Shown in pieces: positions 45,061 through 52,566 of a stretch of DNA of 64,000 bases. Origin of the DNA: Campylobacter gracilis (GTDB taxonomy: Bacteria > Campylobacterota > Campylobacteria > Campylobacterales > Campylobacteraceae). The stretch is from NCBI RefSeq assembly GCF_018374135.1, contig NZ_JAHAFS010000001.1, positions 1 to 64,000 on the forward strand, given 5' to 3'. Within the stretch, counting starts at the first letter, position 1; each line of letters begins with the position of its first letter. Both the position numbers and the translations under genes were made by a program. Under the pieces are notes generated by a model. That model was given only the letters and a program-made list of their open reading frames with translations. It was not told the origin of the DNA and searched no databases.

Positions 45061-45350
45061 GCTTTTGCGATTATTAGTGAGTTTTGTACGGGCTGCGGCG
45101 CACGCTCGTGCGATCAATAATGGGCGCAGGCTTGCGCTGGTAAATTTAGCGCTCAAACGCTCGCCGCGCAGTCTGCGCTTTAAATGTGGACGACAAACGC
45201 CAAACTGCGCGTTAAATTTTGCAAAAGCCATAAAACTCTCATCGCGGTAAAATTTTAACTCACAAATATTCAGGCTGTACCGCGAGTATGTAAAAAACCT
45301 GCAGGCGAGCTAAAATACGGCGCGAGCGGATAAAAAATATATGCGCAGGG
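45061..45350. other. spacer, no gene seen
   Basis: GC-richer upstream half and AT-rich downstream half; no supported open frame. It leads into the second promoter copy. Confidence 0.45.
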
Positions 45351-45429
45351 GGGCGCAAAATACGAAAGCTATCGCGAACGGCGAGCGTAAATTTAGCTCG
45401 CGGCGGCGGGTAAAACTTCGCTATAATTT
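45351..45429 (+). promoter_or_regulatory. duplicated promoter region, copy B
   Basis: Second copy of the 79-bp segment, ending in TTCGCTATAATTT with TATAAT at 45422-45427. It is 25 bp upstream of the DUF4299-like start, where AAAGGAG provides the ribosome site. Confidence 0.7.
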
Positions 45430-45454
45430 TGCCAATTTAACAAAGGAGAAAGTG

Positions 45455-46384
45455 ATGAGCGTAGAATTCCGCGTCAAAAACAAAAAGCGACCGCTATTTA
45501 TGGGCTATTCGGACACCATGAGCGTTAGCGAGGCTTTGGATCTGCTGCCCGATCTATCGGTATTTGACATAGACGAGAGCGCCGAGGATTTTAACGAGAG
45601 GGCCTTTTTAAAATCGCCTTTGAGCGAGCAGGGGTGCTTGATTTTGGGCGTGCGGGGCAAGAGCGGGCGCGGGATGGAGCTAAGATATGACGAGGAGCGG
45701 CAAAGCTACGCCGTGCGCGTAAATACGCCCGCGACGATCTTTGATTGGGTTTTGGCGATCTCGTATCTGCAGGCGCTATCTAAGCAGCTAGGGGGCGAGA
45801 TCATGGATGAAAACGGCGAAATTTACGCTCACGACACGATAGAGCAATTCGACTACGAGCGCGATATAGCGGCGGGGCTACATTCGATAGATCAGCATTT
45901 AAGCGGCGATACGGAGATAAATTTTTGCTACGGGGCGCAGAGGCCTTTTGCGATAAACCGCGCGATGATGGATGAAATTTTAGCCTCGTATAACCCCGCT
46001 GCCGAGTTTAGCAAGCGGCTGACCGAGGTGCAGTATCTTGACGCTTACAGCGCACACCAGAGGTTTTACCGAAATGGAGATGACGGCACGATAATGGGCT
46101 CATACGCGCTCACGCAGGACCTGCCCACTATCCTGCCTTACAAGCCGTTTGTGGAGTGGCAAAATGCGGAGATGCTGAAAAATAACGACGTCGCGCGCTG
46201 GCAGATCGCGCTCATAGGCATAGAGGGCGACGAAAACGACGCCGATAACTACCATGCAATCGCCGAGCTGGAATACGACGAGTTTATCGCGCGCCTGCCG
46301 AAGCAAAACTACCGCTTCATCGATGCAAGCTATATTTTGGTGGATGGGCTAAGCGCCGAACAGCTAAAGGCGCTGGCAGGCTAA
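45455..46384 (+). CDS. DUF4299-like protein
   Basis: 309-residue soluble acidic protein. N-terminal MSVEFRVKNKKRPLFMG and the later DWVLAISYLQALSKQLGGEI resemble DUF4299 proteins known mostly from Firmicutes and some Campylobacter. Function unknown. ATG 45455 follows CAAAGGAGAAAG. It belongs to the immunity-like cluster and has promoter copy B. The family name is from memory and moderately sure. Confidence 0.65.
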   Translation: MSVEFRVKNKKRPLFMGYSDTMSVSEALDLLPDLSVFDIDESAEDFNERAFLKSPLSEQGCLILGVRGKSGRGMELRYDEERQSYAVRVNTPATIFDWVLAISYLQALSKQLGGEIMDENGEIYAHDTIEQFDYERDIAAGLHSIDQHLSGDTEINFCYGAQRPFAINRAMMDEILASYNPAAEFSKRLTEVQYLDAYSAHQRFYRNGDDGTIMGSYALTQDLPTILPYKPFVEWQNAEMLKNNDVARWQIALIGIEGDENDADNYHAIAELEYDEFIARLPKQNYRFIDASYILVDGLSAEQLKALAG

Positions 46385-46394
46385 ATTTTACTTG

Positions 46395-46420
46395 CGATAA
46401 AATTCTACAGAATTTTATCG
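46395..46420 (+). terminator. 12-bp inverted repeat after DUF4299 gene
   Basis: Perfect inverted repeat CGATAAAATTCT / AGAATTTTATCG with a 2-nt gap, starting 10 bp after the stop. It is two RAATTY hexamers in opposite orientation. AT-rich and without a T-run, so termination is only possible. Confidence 0.4.
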
Positions 46421-46603
46421 AGGATTGACGCCGCAAAATTTAAAGCCATCGAGGCTTAACGTTGCAAATCTAAAGTAGCAGAATTTGTGGTAAATCTCGC
46501 GGCGGGCAAAATTCTAAAAGGCGGAATTTTATCGCGGCGGAATTTTTAAATTTATATCGCGGTAAAATTCCGTCGTGATAAAATTTAAATTTAAAAATGT
46601 TAA
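46421..46603. repeat. RAATTY-dense spacer
   Basis: Together with the preceding 40 bp it holds about 12 RAATTY hexamers in 240 bp by eye, the densest counted in the window. No gene. Confidence 0.65.
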
Positions 46604-46699
46604 AACGAAAAGACCTGCTACGATCTAAAAATTTACGATAACGACGAAATGCTACGCGTGCTGCAAGAGGAGATCGAGGCGTTACCGCAGCGCAAGTAA
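46604..46699 (+). pseudogene. possible C-terminal gene remnant
   Basis: A 31-codon open stretch after a stop encodes a protein-like tail, ending DNDEMLRVLQEEIEALPQRK, with an acidic helix pattern. It has no start codon with ribosome site. It looks like the decayed end of a gene in the immunity-like cluster, but chance is not excluded. Confidence 0.3.
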
Positions 46700-46727
46700 A
46701 TTTTAACCGATAAATAGCGGCGCATGT

Positions 46728-47708
46728 TCAATCAGCCAAAATCGCCGCTCTACTTAAATCCGGGTTCAAGCTTAGCTCGTCTATGACCCGCAAAAGCTCT
46801 AAAATTTCATTTTTGATCTCCGCGGCGTCCTCTAAGCTCGGCGGCGGCGAAAAGAGCGTTGTTTCAAACTTATTTTTCGCTCCGTTTAAAAATAGATAAA
46901 GCTTATCGTCCATAAACGCCGCGCTCAGCCCCATTTTCCCCGCGAATTTTTCCTTTAGCTCTCGCAGACGCTCCATAAATGCGGGCGTCAAAAGATACCG
47001 TGCCTCGATCTTATCATCCGCAAAGACCCTAAATTCTTTGCTAAAAAACAGGTCGTCCATCTGCTCTTTTTCGCCTAAAAATCTGGTGTTTAGCGTGCGG
47101 CTCGCGACTATAGTTTGCCCGCTAAATTTCTTGTAAAACTCGCAGACCAAGACCGAGCCGCTGAACGCCTGCATATCCTTCATCGTCGACCACGCAAAGA
47201 CTATCGCGGATAGCAAATTTAGCGCCGCCGAGTCGCTTAGCTCCAGCGTCGCGCCGTTTGGGATATTGATCGCTTCGCTGAGGCTAAATTTGACGCCTTT
47301 ATAAATGCCGCTGATTTGGTCTTCGGCACGAAATTCATCCGGCGAATAGATGCCGATTTTGCGAAATTCTTTACGGCTGATGCCGGCATTCGGATCGTAG
47401 TTAAAATTTGGATCTGTGCCCCGAATAGCAGCGCGGACAAAAACGTCTTTATAAAACGCTTTGTAATCCCCCAGCTCGCTGGTCACTCGGCTCGCGTTAG
47501 CCATTAGCGCGGCTTGAAAAAACGGAATATAGATAATGATGAAAAATAGCGGTGCAAGGCGATTTTCAAAAAGATGCCATACGGCAAATCCGCCGCCTAC
47601 GGGCAGCACTATTATAAATAAAATTCCCAAAAACAGATACTTTACAAATGCGCGTCTGCACTCTTTTTGTTTTTTGGCGGTGGCAACTATCGCTTCGTTT
47701 AGATTCAA
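46728..47708 (-). CDS. DUF3137-domain membrane protein
   Basis: 326 residues with two hydrophobic helices near the N-terminus (about 24-45 and 52-68) and a cytoplasmic C-terminal domain. YKKFSGQTIVASRTLN, FRVFADDKIEARYLLTPAFM and DDKLYLFLNG match DUF3137. Function unknown. The start is TTG at 47708 behind AAAAAGG; there is no Met before residue 69, so the codon is needed to include the first helix. It faces the preceding genes convergently. Confidence 0.8.
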   Translation of the reverse strand: MNLNEAIVATAKKQKECRRAFVKYLFLGILFIIVLPVGGGFAVWHLFENRLAPLFFIIIYIPFFQAALMANASRVTSELGDYKAFYKDVFVRAAIRGTDPNFNYDPNAGISRKEFRKIGIYSPDEFRAEDQISGIYKGVKFSLSEAINIPNGATLELSDSAALNLLSAIVFAWSTMKDMQAFSGSVLVCEFYKKFSGQTIVASRTLNTRFLGEKEQMDDLFFSKEFRVFADDKIEARYLLTPAFMERLRELKEKFAGKMGLSAAFMDDKLYLFLNGAKNKFETTLFSPPPSLEDAAEIKNEILELLRVIDELSLNPDLSRAAILAD

Positions 47709-47852
47709 ATTTTACCTTTTTCTAAATTTATGCGGCGGATTTCGCGCTCGGAGCGAATTTTAGCAAAATTTACGCCGCAAAGATACGGCGGGCGTGAGTA
47801 AATTTTATTCGGCGGATTTGTAAATCTATGAAATTTGCGTTGCAGCGGCGAT

Positions 47853-48281
47853 CTACTCGGACGTGCGCTGATTTAGCCACATTTTAAGATTGCCCACGCC
47901 CTCTTTTAGCACCCCAAATCCTGCCGCGGCAATACAGACAAAATTAATTAACGAGCCCCTCCCGCCAACGTTTAAAATCCCAAAGCCTACAATCCACAGC
48001 GCCGCGCCGAAGCCAAGCATGCACACGGCGGTCGCGATCCCCAGCTTGCGGCGCAAGGGGCTTGGTTTGCGCGCTACCTGAACTCGCGTAATCACGTAGC
48101 TGCCAGCATATCCTCCACGGATGAAATACGCGCGCGCAAGCTCGCCCTCCTCCACGGGGATATCGTTAAACTCGCCGCGCAGCTTCACGCCGTCTATTTC
48201 GAAAAATACCCAAATTTTGCTATTTCCTCTTGCAGCGTGGACGCGGAGATTTCGAACCTCGCCCGTGATCTCATATTCCAA
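47853..48281 (-). CDS. small membrane protein, unknown
   Basis: 142 residues: an N-terminal beta-rich soluble part (about 1-75, with VRNLRVHAARG and FNDIPVEEGE), then two hydrophobic helices (about 81-100 and 107-125). Not recognised. The start is TTG at 48281 behind GGAGG, with no in-frame ATG near. It is 144 bp upstream of the DUF3137 gene on the same strand and may be co-transcribed. Confidence 0.65.
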   Translation of the reverse strand: MEYEITGEVRNLRVHAARGNSKIWVFFEIDGVKLRGEFNDIPVEEGELARAYFIRGGYAGSYVITRVQVARKPSPLRRKLGIATAVCMLGFGAALWIVGFGILNVGGRGSLINFVCIAAAGFGVLKEGVGNLKMWLNQRTSE

Positions 48282-48758
48282 TTTGCCTCCTCAAACAGCT
48301 TCACGCTTTGCTTCCAGGCTAAATTCCGCGCCGTAAAATTTTAAAATCTAAAATTTGCCTTGCTTGCAGCGTCGTCTGTAAAATTTTAAAGTTGAGATTC
48401 TGCGAGCCCTAATTTTAGAGCTAAACCTTAAAATTTCATAGCGATAGAATTCTAAGTAAAACTCTGCCGCTAAATTTAACAAGCCGCATGCATGGGTTAT
48501 CTGTGCCCTGCCGAATTTCGAACGTCGCAAAATCGCGGCGAAATTCCGCACGCTACGAAAGCTCACAAATCCGCCGCGGCAATATCGCAGAAGCCATCGC
48601 AAAACCGATATCTCGCAACGAGCAGCGCAAACAGGCAGTGCAAGGCAGATAGCGCAAAATAGACGCCATACGACGGACGGCGCACGGCGAGCAATACAAA
48701 ACAGACGGCGTGCACGGCAGGCAGTGCAAACCGAAACGTGCGCCGGGCTACCAAGCAC
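48282..48758. other. spacer, no supported gene
   Basis: Two long overlapping minus frames (48348-48758 and 48563-48754) encode Arg/Cys/Leu-rich chains without ribosome site or family match. Repeated words such as GCAAA(A/C)(C/A)AGACGGCG suggest repetitive DNA rather than a gene. Confidence 0.5.
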
Positions 48759-49541
48759 CTACTTCTTTAAAATTTGCTCTTTCATAAATTCGTAGATCTG
48801 GCAGGATTTTTTATTGCCCGCGTCGCAGCCCTTTTTGACGTATCCGAGCCCCTTGGAAAATCCGCGCAAATCCCCCTCGCTCAGATACAAATAGCCTAAA
48901 TTATTGCAGGCATCGCCGTAGCCCAGCTCGCAGGATTTGGTGTAAAACTTCTCCGCCTTGTCGCGATCCTGCGGCGCGCCGAGACCCTTATCATACGCAA
49001 CGCCGGCGTTATAGCAGCTGTCCCTCGGCCCGCCGTCACAGCCTCGCTCGAAAAAGCTCACCGCCTTTGCCGGATCCGCCGCAAGCCCGAAACCGCCCGT
49101 GAAATAGACCACGCCCGCATTGTGGCAGCTCTTGGCATAGCCCAAATCGCAGGCCCTAGCGTAGAGCTGCGCGGCGACAACGAAGTCCCTACTCAGGCGC
49201 CCCCTTTGATACAGGTTGCCTAGCTTGTGGCAGGCTACGGCGACGTTTTTATCGCATGCTGCGGCATAAAATACGCCCGCTTGCGTCGCATTACCCTCGC
49301 CGTCGTATAGGGCACCCAAATCAAAGCAGCTATCTTTCTCGCCCGCCTCACAAGCCTTAGCAAGAGCGAGCCTGGCGCCTTCATAATCTCCGCGGGAGAG
49401 CTTGTCGCGCCCCAGCTGCGCGCAGCTTACGCCATCGCCGCGGTAGCATTTAAACGATAAAACGGGTGACGGCAGGAAAAGCACCATAATCAAGATACAA
49501 ACGGCGAGCGAAAGCGCCGCTATGTCGATGATCTTTCTCAT
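48759..49541 (-). CDS. Sel1-repeat protein, Hcp-like
   Basis: 260 residues with an N-terminal anchor (about 7-27) followed by about six Sel1 repeats with paired cysteines: ACEAGEKDSCFDLGALYD, ACDKNVAVACHKLG, ACDLGYAKSCHNAG, GCDGGPRDSCYNAG, SCELGYGDACNNLG. Same family and layout as the protein at 37006-37692. Probably periplasmic or membrane-anchored. RBS AAAAAGGATAG. Confidence 0.87.
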   Translation of the reverse strand: MRKIIDIAALSLAVCILIMVLFLPSPVLSFKCYRGDGVSCAQLGRDKLSRGDYEGARLALAKACEAGEKDSCFDLGALYDGEGNATQAGVFYAAACDKNVAVACHKLGNLYQRGRLSRDFVVAAQLYARACDLGYAKSCHNAGVVYFTGGFGLAADPAKAVSFFERGCDGGPRDSCYNAGVAYDKGLGAPQDRDKAEKFYTKSCELGYGDACNNLGYLYLSEGDLRGFSKGLGYVKKGCDAGNKKSCQIYEFMKEQILKK

Positions 49542-49908
49542 ATCTATCCTTTTTGCGGCGATGCGCCGCAGGGCTTAAGGAGTACTCTTGCAGGCAAATC
49601 CCGCCCGAGTAAATTTTGCGGATGAAATTTTGCCGCCTTAAAGCCCTTCTTTAAAATTTACTCAGGGCTTCCACGCCGCAAAATTTTGAAATTCTGAAAT
49701 TCTGCAAGCGGTAAATTTGTAGTCAAATTTTAAATTTTACGAACGACGCAGTAGCAATACCGCAAAACCGCTCGTAAAATTCTAAAATTGAAATTTTACG
49801 AGCGGTAAATTTAGAACTAGTTTTAAAAATTTCATAGCTATAAATAATTTCGCTTTGTATTTTAAATCATAAAATTTCGTTCGTGAGATTTAGGGCTATC
49901 AGCGCGAA
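49542..49908. other. spacer, no gene seen
   Basis: RAATTY-rich, with several AAATTTTAAAATT-type inverted pairs. No credible open frame or RNA gene. Confidence 0.5.
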
Positions 49909-49929
49909 ATGTAGCCTGCGCGGCTACAT
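49909..49929 (-). terminator. hairpin spanning the argS stop codon
   Basis: Perfect 8-bp stem ATGTAGCC-GCGCA-GGCTACAT on the minus strand, in which the argS stop TAG lies inside the 5' arm. There is no T-run after it, so this is a possible Rho-dependent or mRNA 3' end structure rather than a sure terminator. Confidence 0.45.
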
Positions 49930-51720
49930 CTTCTCTTTCGCGCTTAAGCCCATCAGAGCAAACGCCGTGCGGATACTGAGTGCCACGAGCGCAAACAGCT
50001 TGAGCTTCGCATCCTCGTTCTCGCTGCCTACGACGCGGTTTTCGTTGTAGTATTTGTGAAAGTCCGCTGCGAGCGCCTTTAGGAAATCGGGCAGCTTCTG
50101 CAAGCCGCGCGAATTAAATGCGTCGTTTAAAATTTCATTCAAGCCAAGCGCCGCAAAAGCTAGGCCGAGCCCCGCTTCATCCAGCGTGCCGAAGTCCGCG
50201 CCCAAGACGTCCGCCTCGCGCTTGCCCGCTTTGGTAAAAATTTGATTGACCCGCGCGTGGGCGTAGTTGATGTAAAAGATAGGATTGCTGCTGTCCTCGC
50301 GCGCGAGCTCGTCCACGTCGAACTCAAGCGGCGTCTCGCCCTTTTTGCTGATGAAGATAAATCGCATAGCATCCCTGCCGATCGCGGCGAGCACGTCGCT
50401 CATCAAAATCGCGTTGCCCGCGCGCTTGCTCATTTTGTAGGTCTGCCCGTCTTTGAGCAAATTTACCATCTGCATTAAGATGATCTCGAGCCTGTTTTCG
50501 TCATAGCCCAGAAAATGCACGGCGGCCTTTAGGCGGGCGATGTAGCCATGGTGATCGGCTCCCCAGATGTTGATGCAGCGCTCATATCCGCGCTCAAATT
50601 TGTTGTTGTGATAGACGATGTCGCCCGCAAGATAGGTCGGGCGCGCATCCTCGCGGATGACGACGCGATCTTTTTCGTCGCCGAGCTGCGATGAGCGGAT
50701 CCAAATTTTACCGTCTTGCTCATACATCTTGCCGCTACGCTCGAGCTTCTTAATCGTAGGCTCAAGCTCGCCGTAGAGGCTCTTTTCGCTAGCCCAGTTT
50801 TGGATATAGATGCCCGCGTCTGCGAGATCTTTTTGGATGATTTTTAGCACTTCATCCTTAGCAAACTCCGCGAGCTGCAAGATCCGCGATTCGTCGCGGA
50901 AAATTTCATCGCCGAATTGGGCGCGCGCAAGAGGGATGATCTCGTCGATATACTCGCCGCGGTAGTATTTCTCGGGATAGCTCACGTCCTCGCCCGCGAG
51001 CTCGCGCGCACGAAGCGCGATCGAAGTGCCCAAAAGCTCGATCTGATTGCCCGCGTCGTTGATGTAATACTCGGTATCGACGCGGTGCCCCAGATAGCCT
51101 CCGATGCGCGCGAACGTATCGCCGTAAACGGCGCCGCGCACGTGCCCGATATGAAGCGGGCCTGTAGGATTAGCGCTGATATATTCGAGCAGAATTTTTT
51201 GCGGTGCGGCGGCGGAATTCTGCGCCTCATCGCAATTTGATGCTGCGAGGGAATTTGTCGCCTCTTCGGAATTCTGCGAAATAAAATTTTGCCTAGCGGC
51301 GGAATTTTGCGATTTGGCGGCGTCATTGCCGCTCGCAGCTAGATTTGCAGCAAAGCCGTTGCAAACAGGCTCGCTCGCGCAAAGCTTTTCCGAAGCTGGT
51401 AAAATTCCGCGTCCGAGCTTCGCGTCGTTTTTTGCGAAATCACCGCCCAGTCTAAGGGCATTTTCAGCAAGAGCGCCCAACACTGCGGGCTTTAGGTGAA
51501 AATTTAGATAGCCGTTCACCGCCGTAGCGCTTAGAATTTCGCTATCTTTAAATTTAGCTGCAAGATCCTCAGCGATGAGCTTAGGCGCCTTTCGCAGCTC
51601 CTTAGCCAGCGCGAAAGCCTCGGGCGAGGCGTAATGAGCCAAACTTTTATCTTTGGGTTTTTCTAAAACGACTTTGCGAGATAAAATTTTAAAAATTTCA
51701 TTTAAGACTAAATTTTTCAA
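49924..51720 (-). CDS. argS: arginyl-tRNA synthetase with N-terminal insert
   Basis: 598 residues, about 70 more than C. jejuni ArgS. The class I motifs are intact: PLHIGH (about 188-193) and KMSKR; the anticodon-binding C-terminus ends in VALSIRTAFALMG as in C. jejuni. Extra residues (about 103-173), rich in Ala, Asn and Ser (SQNSAARQNF, SQNSEEATNS), separate the N-terminal tRNA-binding domain from the catalytic domain, just before ILLEYISANPTG. The insert DNA carries about six RAATTY motifs. Last gene in the operon from rpsB. Confidence 0.94.
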   Translation of the reverse strand: MKNLVLNEIFKILSRKVVLEKPKDKSLAHYASPEAFALAKELRKAPKLIAEDLAAKFKDSEILSATAVNGYLNFHLKPAVLGALAENALRLGGDFAKNDAKLGRGILPASEKLCASEPVCNGFAANLAASGNDAAKSQNSAARQNFISQNSEEATNSLAASNCDEAQNSAAAPQKILLEYISANPTGPLHIGHVRGAVYGDTFARIGGYLGHRVDTEYYINDAGNQIELLGTSIALRARELAGEDVSYPEKYYRGEYIDEIIPLARAQFGDEIFRDESRILQLAEFAKDEVLKIIQKDLADAGIYIQNWASEKSLYGELEPTIKKLERSGKMYEQDGKIWIRSSQLGDEKDRVVIREDARPTYLAGDIVYHNNKFERGYERCINIWGADHHGYIARLKAAVHFLGYDENRLEIILMQMVNLLKDGQTYKMSKRAGNAILMSDVLAAIGRDAMRFIFISKKGETPLEFDVDELAREDSSNPIFYINYAHARVNQIFTKAGKREADVLGADFGTLDEAGLGLAFAALGLNEILNDAFNSRGLQKLPDFLKALAADFHKYYNENRVVGSENEDAKLKLFALVALSIRTAFALMGLSAKEKM

Positions 51721-51725
51721 ATCCT

Positions 51726-51941
51726 TTACGCCTTTTTAGTATCGCTGATTTCGGCGTCTTTAACCTCTTGCTCCATCTTTTTCTCGACCTTTTGCGGTTC
51801 GTCGTCCTCTTCCATCTCTTTTTTGAAAGTCTTTATGCCCTGCCCTAGACCCTTTGCAAGCTCCGGGATTTTTTTCGCTCCGAACATCAACACAACAACG
51901 ATCAAAACAATCAGCCAGTGTCCAATACTCATAGAACCCAT
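51726..51941 (-). CDS. tatA: Tat translocase subunit TatA
   Basis: 71 residues. One N-terminal helix (SIGHWLIVLIVVVLMFGAKK) is followed by KIPELAKGLGQGIKTFKKEM, the amphipathic helix of TatA, and an acidic/basic tail. It forms the pore for folded proteins. Start ATG with GGAGAAA. Between gmk and argS as in C. jejuni. Confidence 0.93.
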   Translation of the reverse strand: MGSMSIGHWLIVLIVVVLMFGAKKIPELAKGLGQGIKTFKKEMEEDDEPQKVEKKMEQEVKDAEISDTKKA

Positions 51942-51951
51942 TTTTTCTCCT

Positions 51952-52566
51952 TTAAATTTTCCAAATTTCGATTAGCTTGCCTATGTCGCGGCTCGCCGTT
52001 TCTAATTTGATAGTTTTATAGATCGATTTTAAATTTTCATATGCCGCTTCCAGGCGGTCGTTTATTATGAAATAATCATACTCGCCTAGGCGCTCCATCT
52101 CCTCTTGCGCGTTTTGCAGGCGTAAAGCAATATCGGCGGGATCATTATCGCCGCGAGCGCGCAACCTATCCCTAAGCTCTGACAAGCTCGGCGTAGTAAT
52201 AAATACGCTGGTAAGCTCGTTTTTAGGTACTTTTCCGCGCACGATCTCATATCCTTGAACATCGATGTCAAAAATCACGATCTTGCCCCGCTCAAGCTCG
52301 CTCGTAGCGGCCTTTAGCGAAGTACCGTAGTATTTGCCGTGGACCAATGCCCACTCTAAAAACTCTCCGCGCTCGATGCCTGCGCGAAACTCGCTCTCGC
52401 TTATGAAATGATAATTCACACCATCCGCTTCGCCTGCACGCATTTCACGCGTCGTAGAGGAGATCGAGAAGTATATCTGCTCGCCAAATTCTGCAACAAG
52501 ACGCTTTATGAGCGTACTTTTGCCGCTACCGCTGGGACCGGAGACGAGCAAAATTTTGCCTTTCAC
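51952..52566 (-). CDS. gmk: guanylate kinase
   Basis: 204 residues. VSGPSGSGKST is the P-loop; FSISSTTREMRAGE, GVNYHFIS and FLEWALVHGKYYGT are GMP-binding motifs; IFDIDVQGYEIV follows. It phosphorylates GMP to GDP. Its start codon touches the stop of the acidic repeat protein gene (shared base 52566). Confidence 0.95.
   Translation of the reverse strand: MKGKILLVSGPSGSGKSTLIKRLVAEFGEQIYFSISSTTREMRAGEADGVNYHFISESEFRAGIERGEFLEWALVHGKYYGTSLKAATSELERGKIVIFDIDVQGYEIVRGKVPKNELTSVFITTPSLSELRDRLRARGDNDPADIALRLQNAQEEMERLGEYDYFIINDRLEAAYENLKSIYKTIKLETASRDIGKLIEIWKI

Noticed and set aside
48348..48758. 136-residue Arg/Cys-rich minus-strand frame
   Set aside because: Overlaps another open frame, repetitive DNA, no ribosome site, implausible composition.
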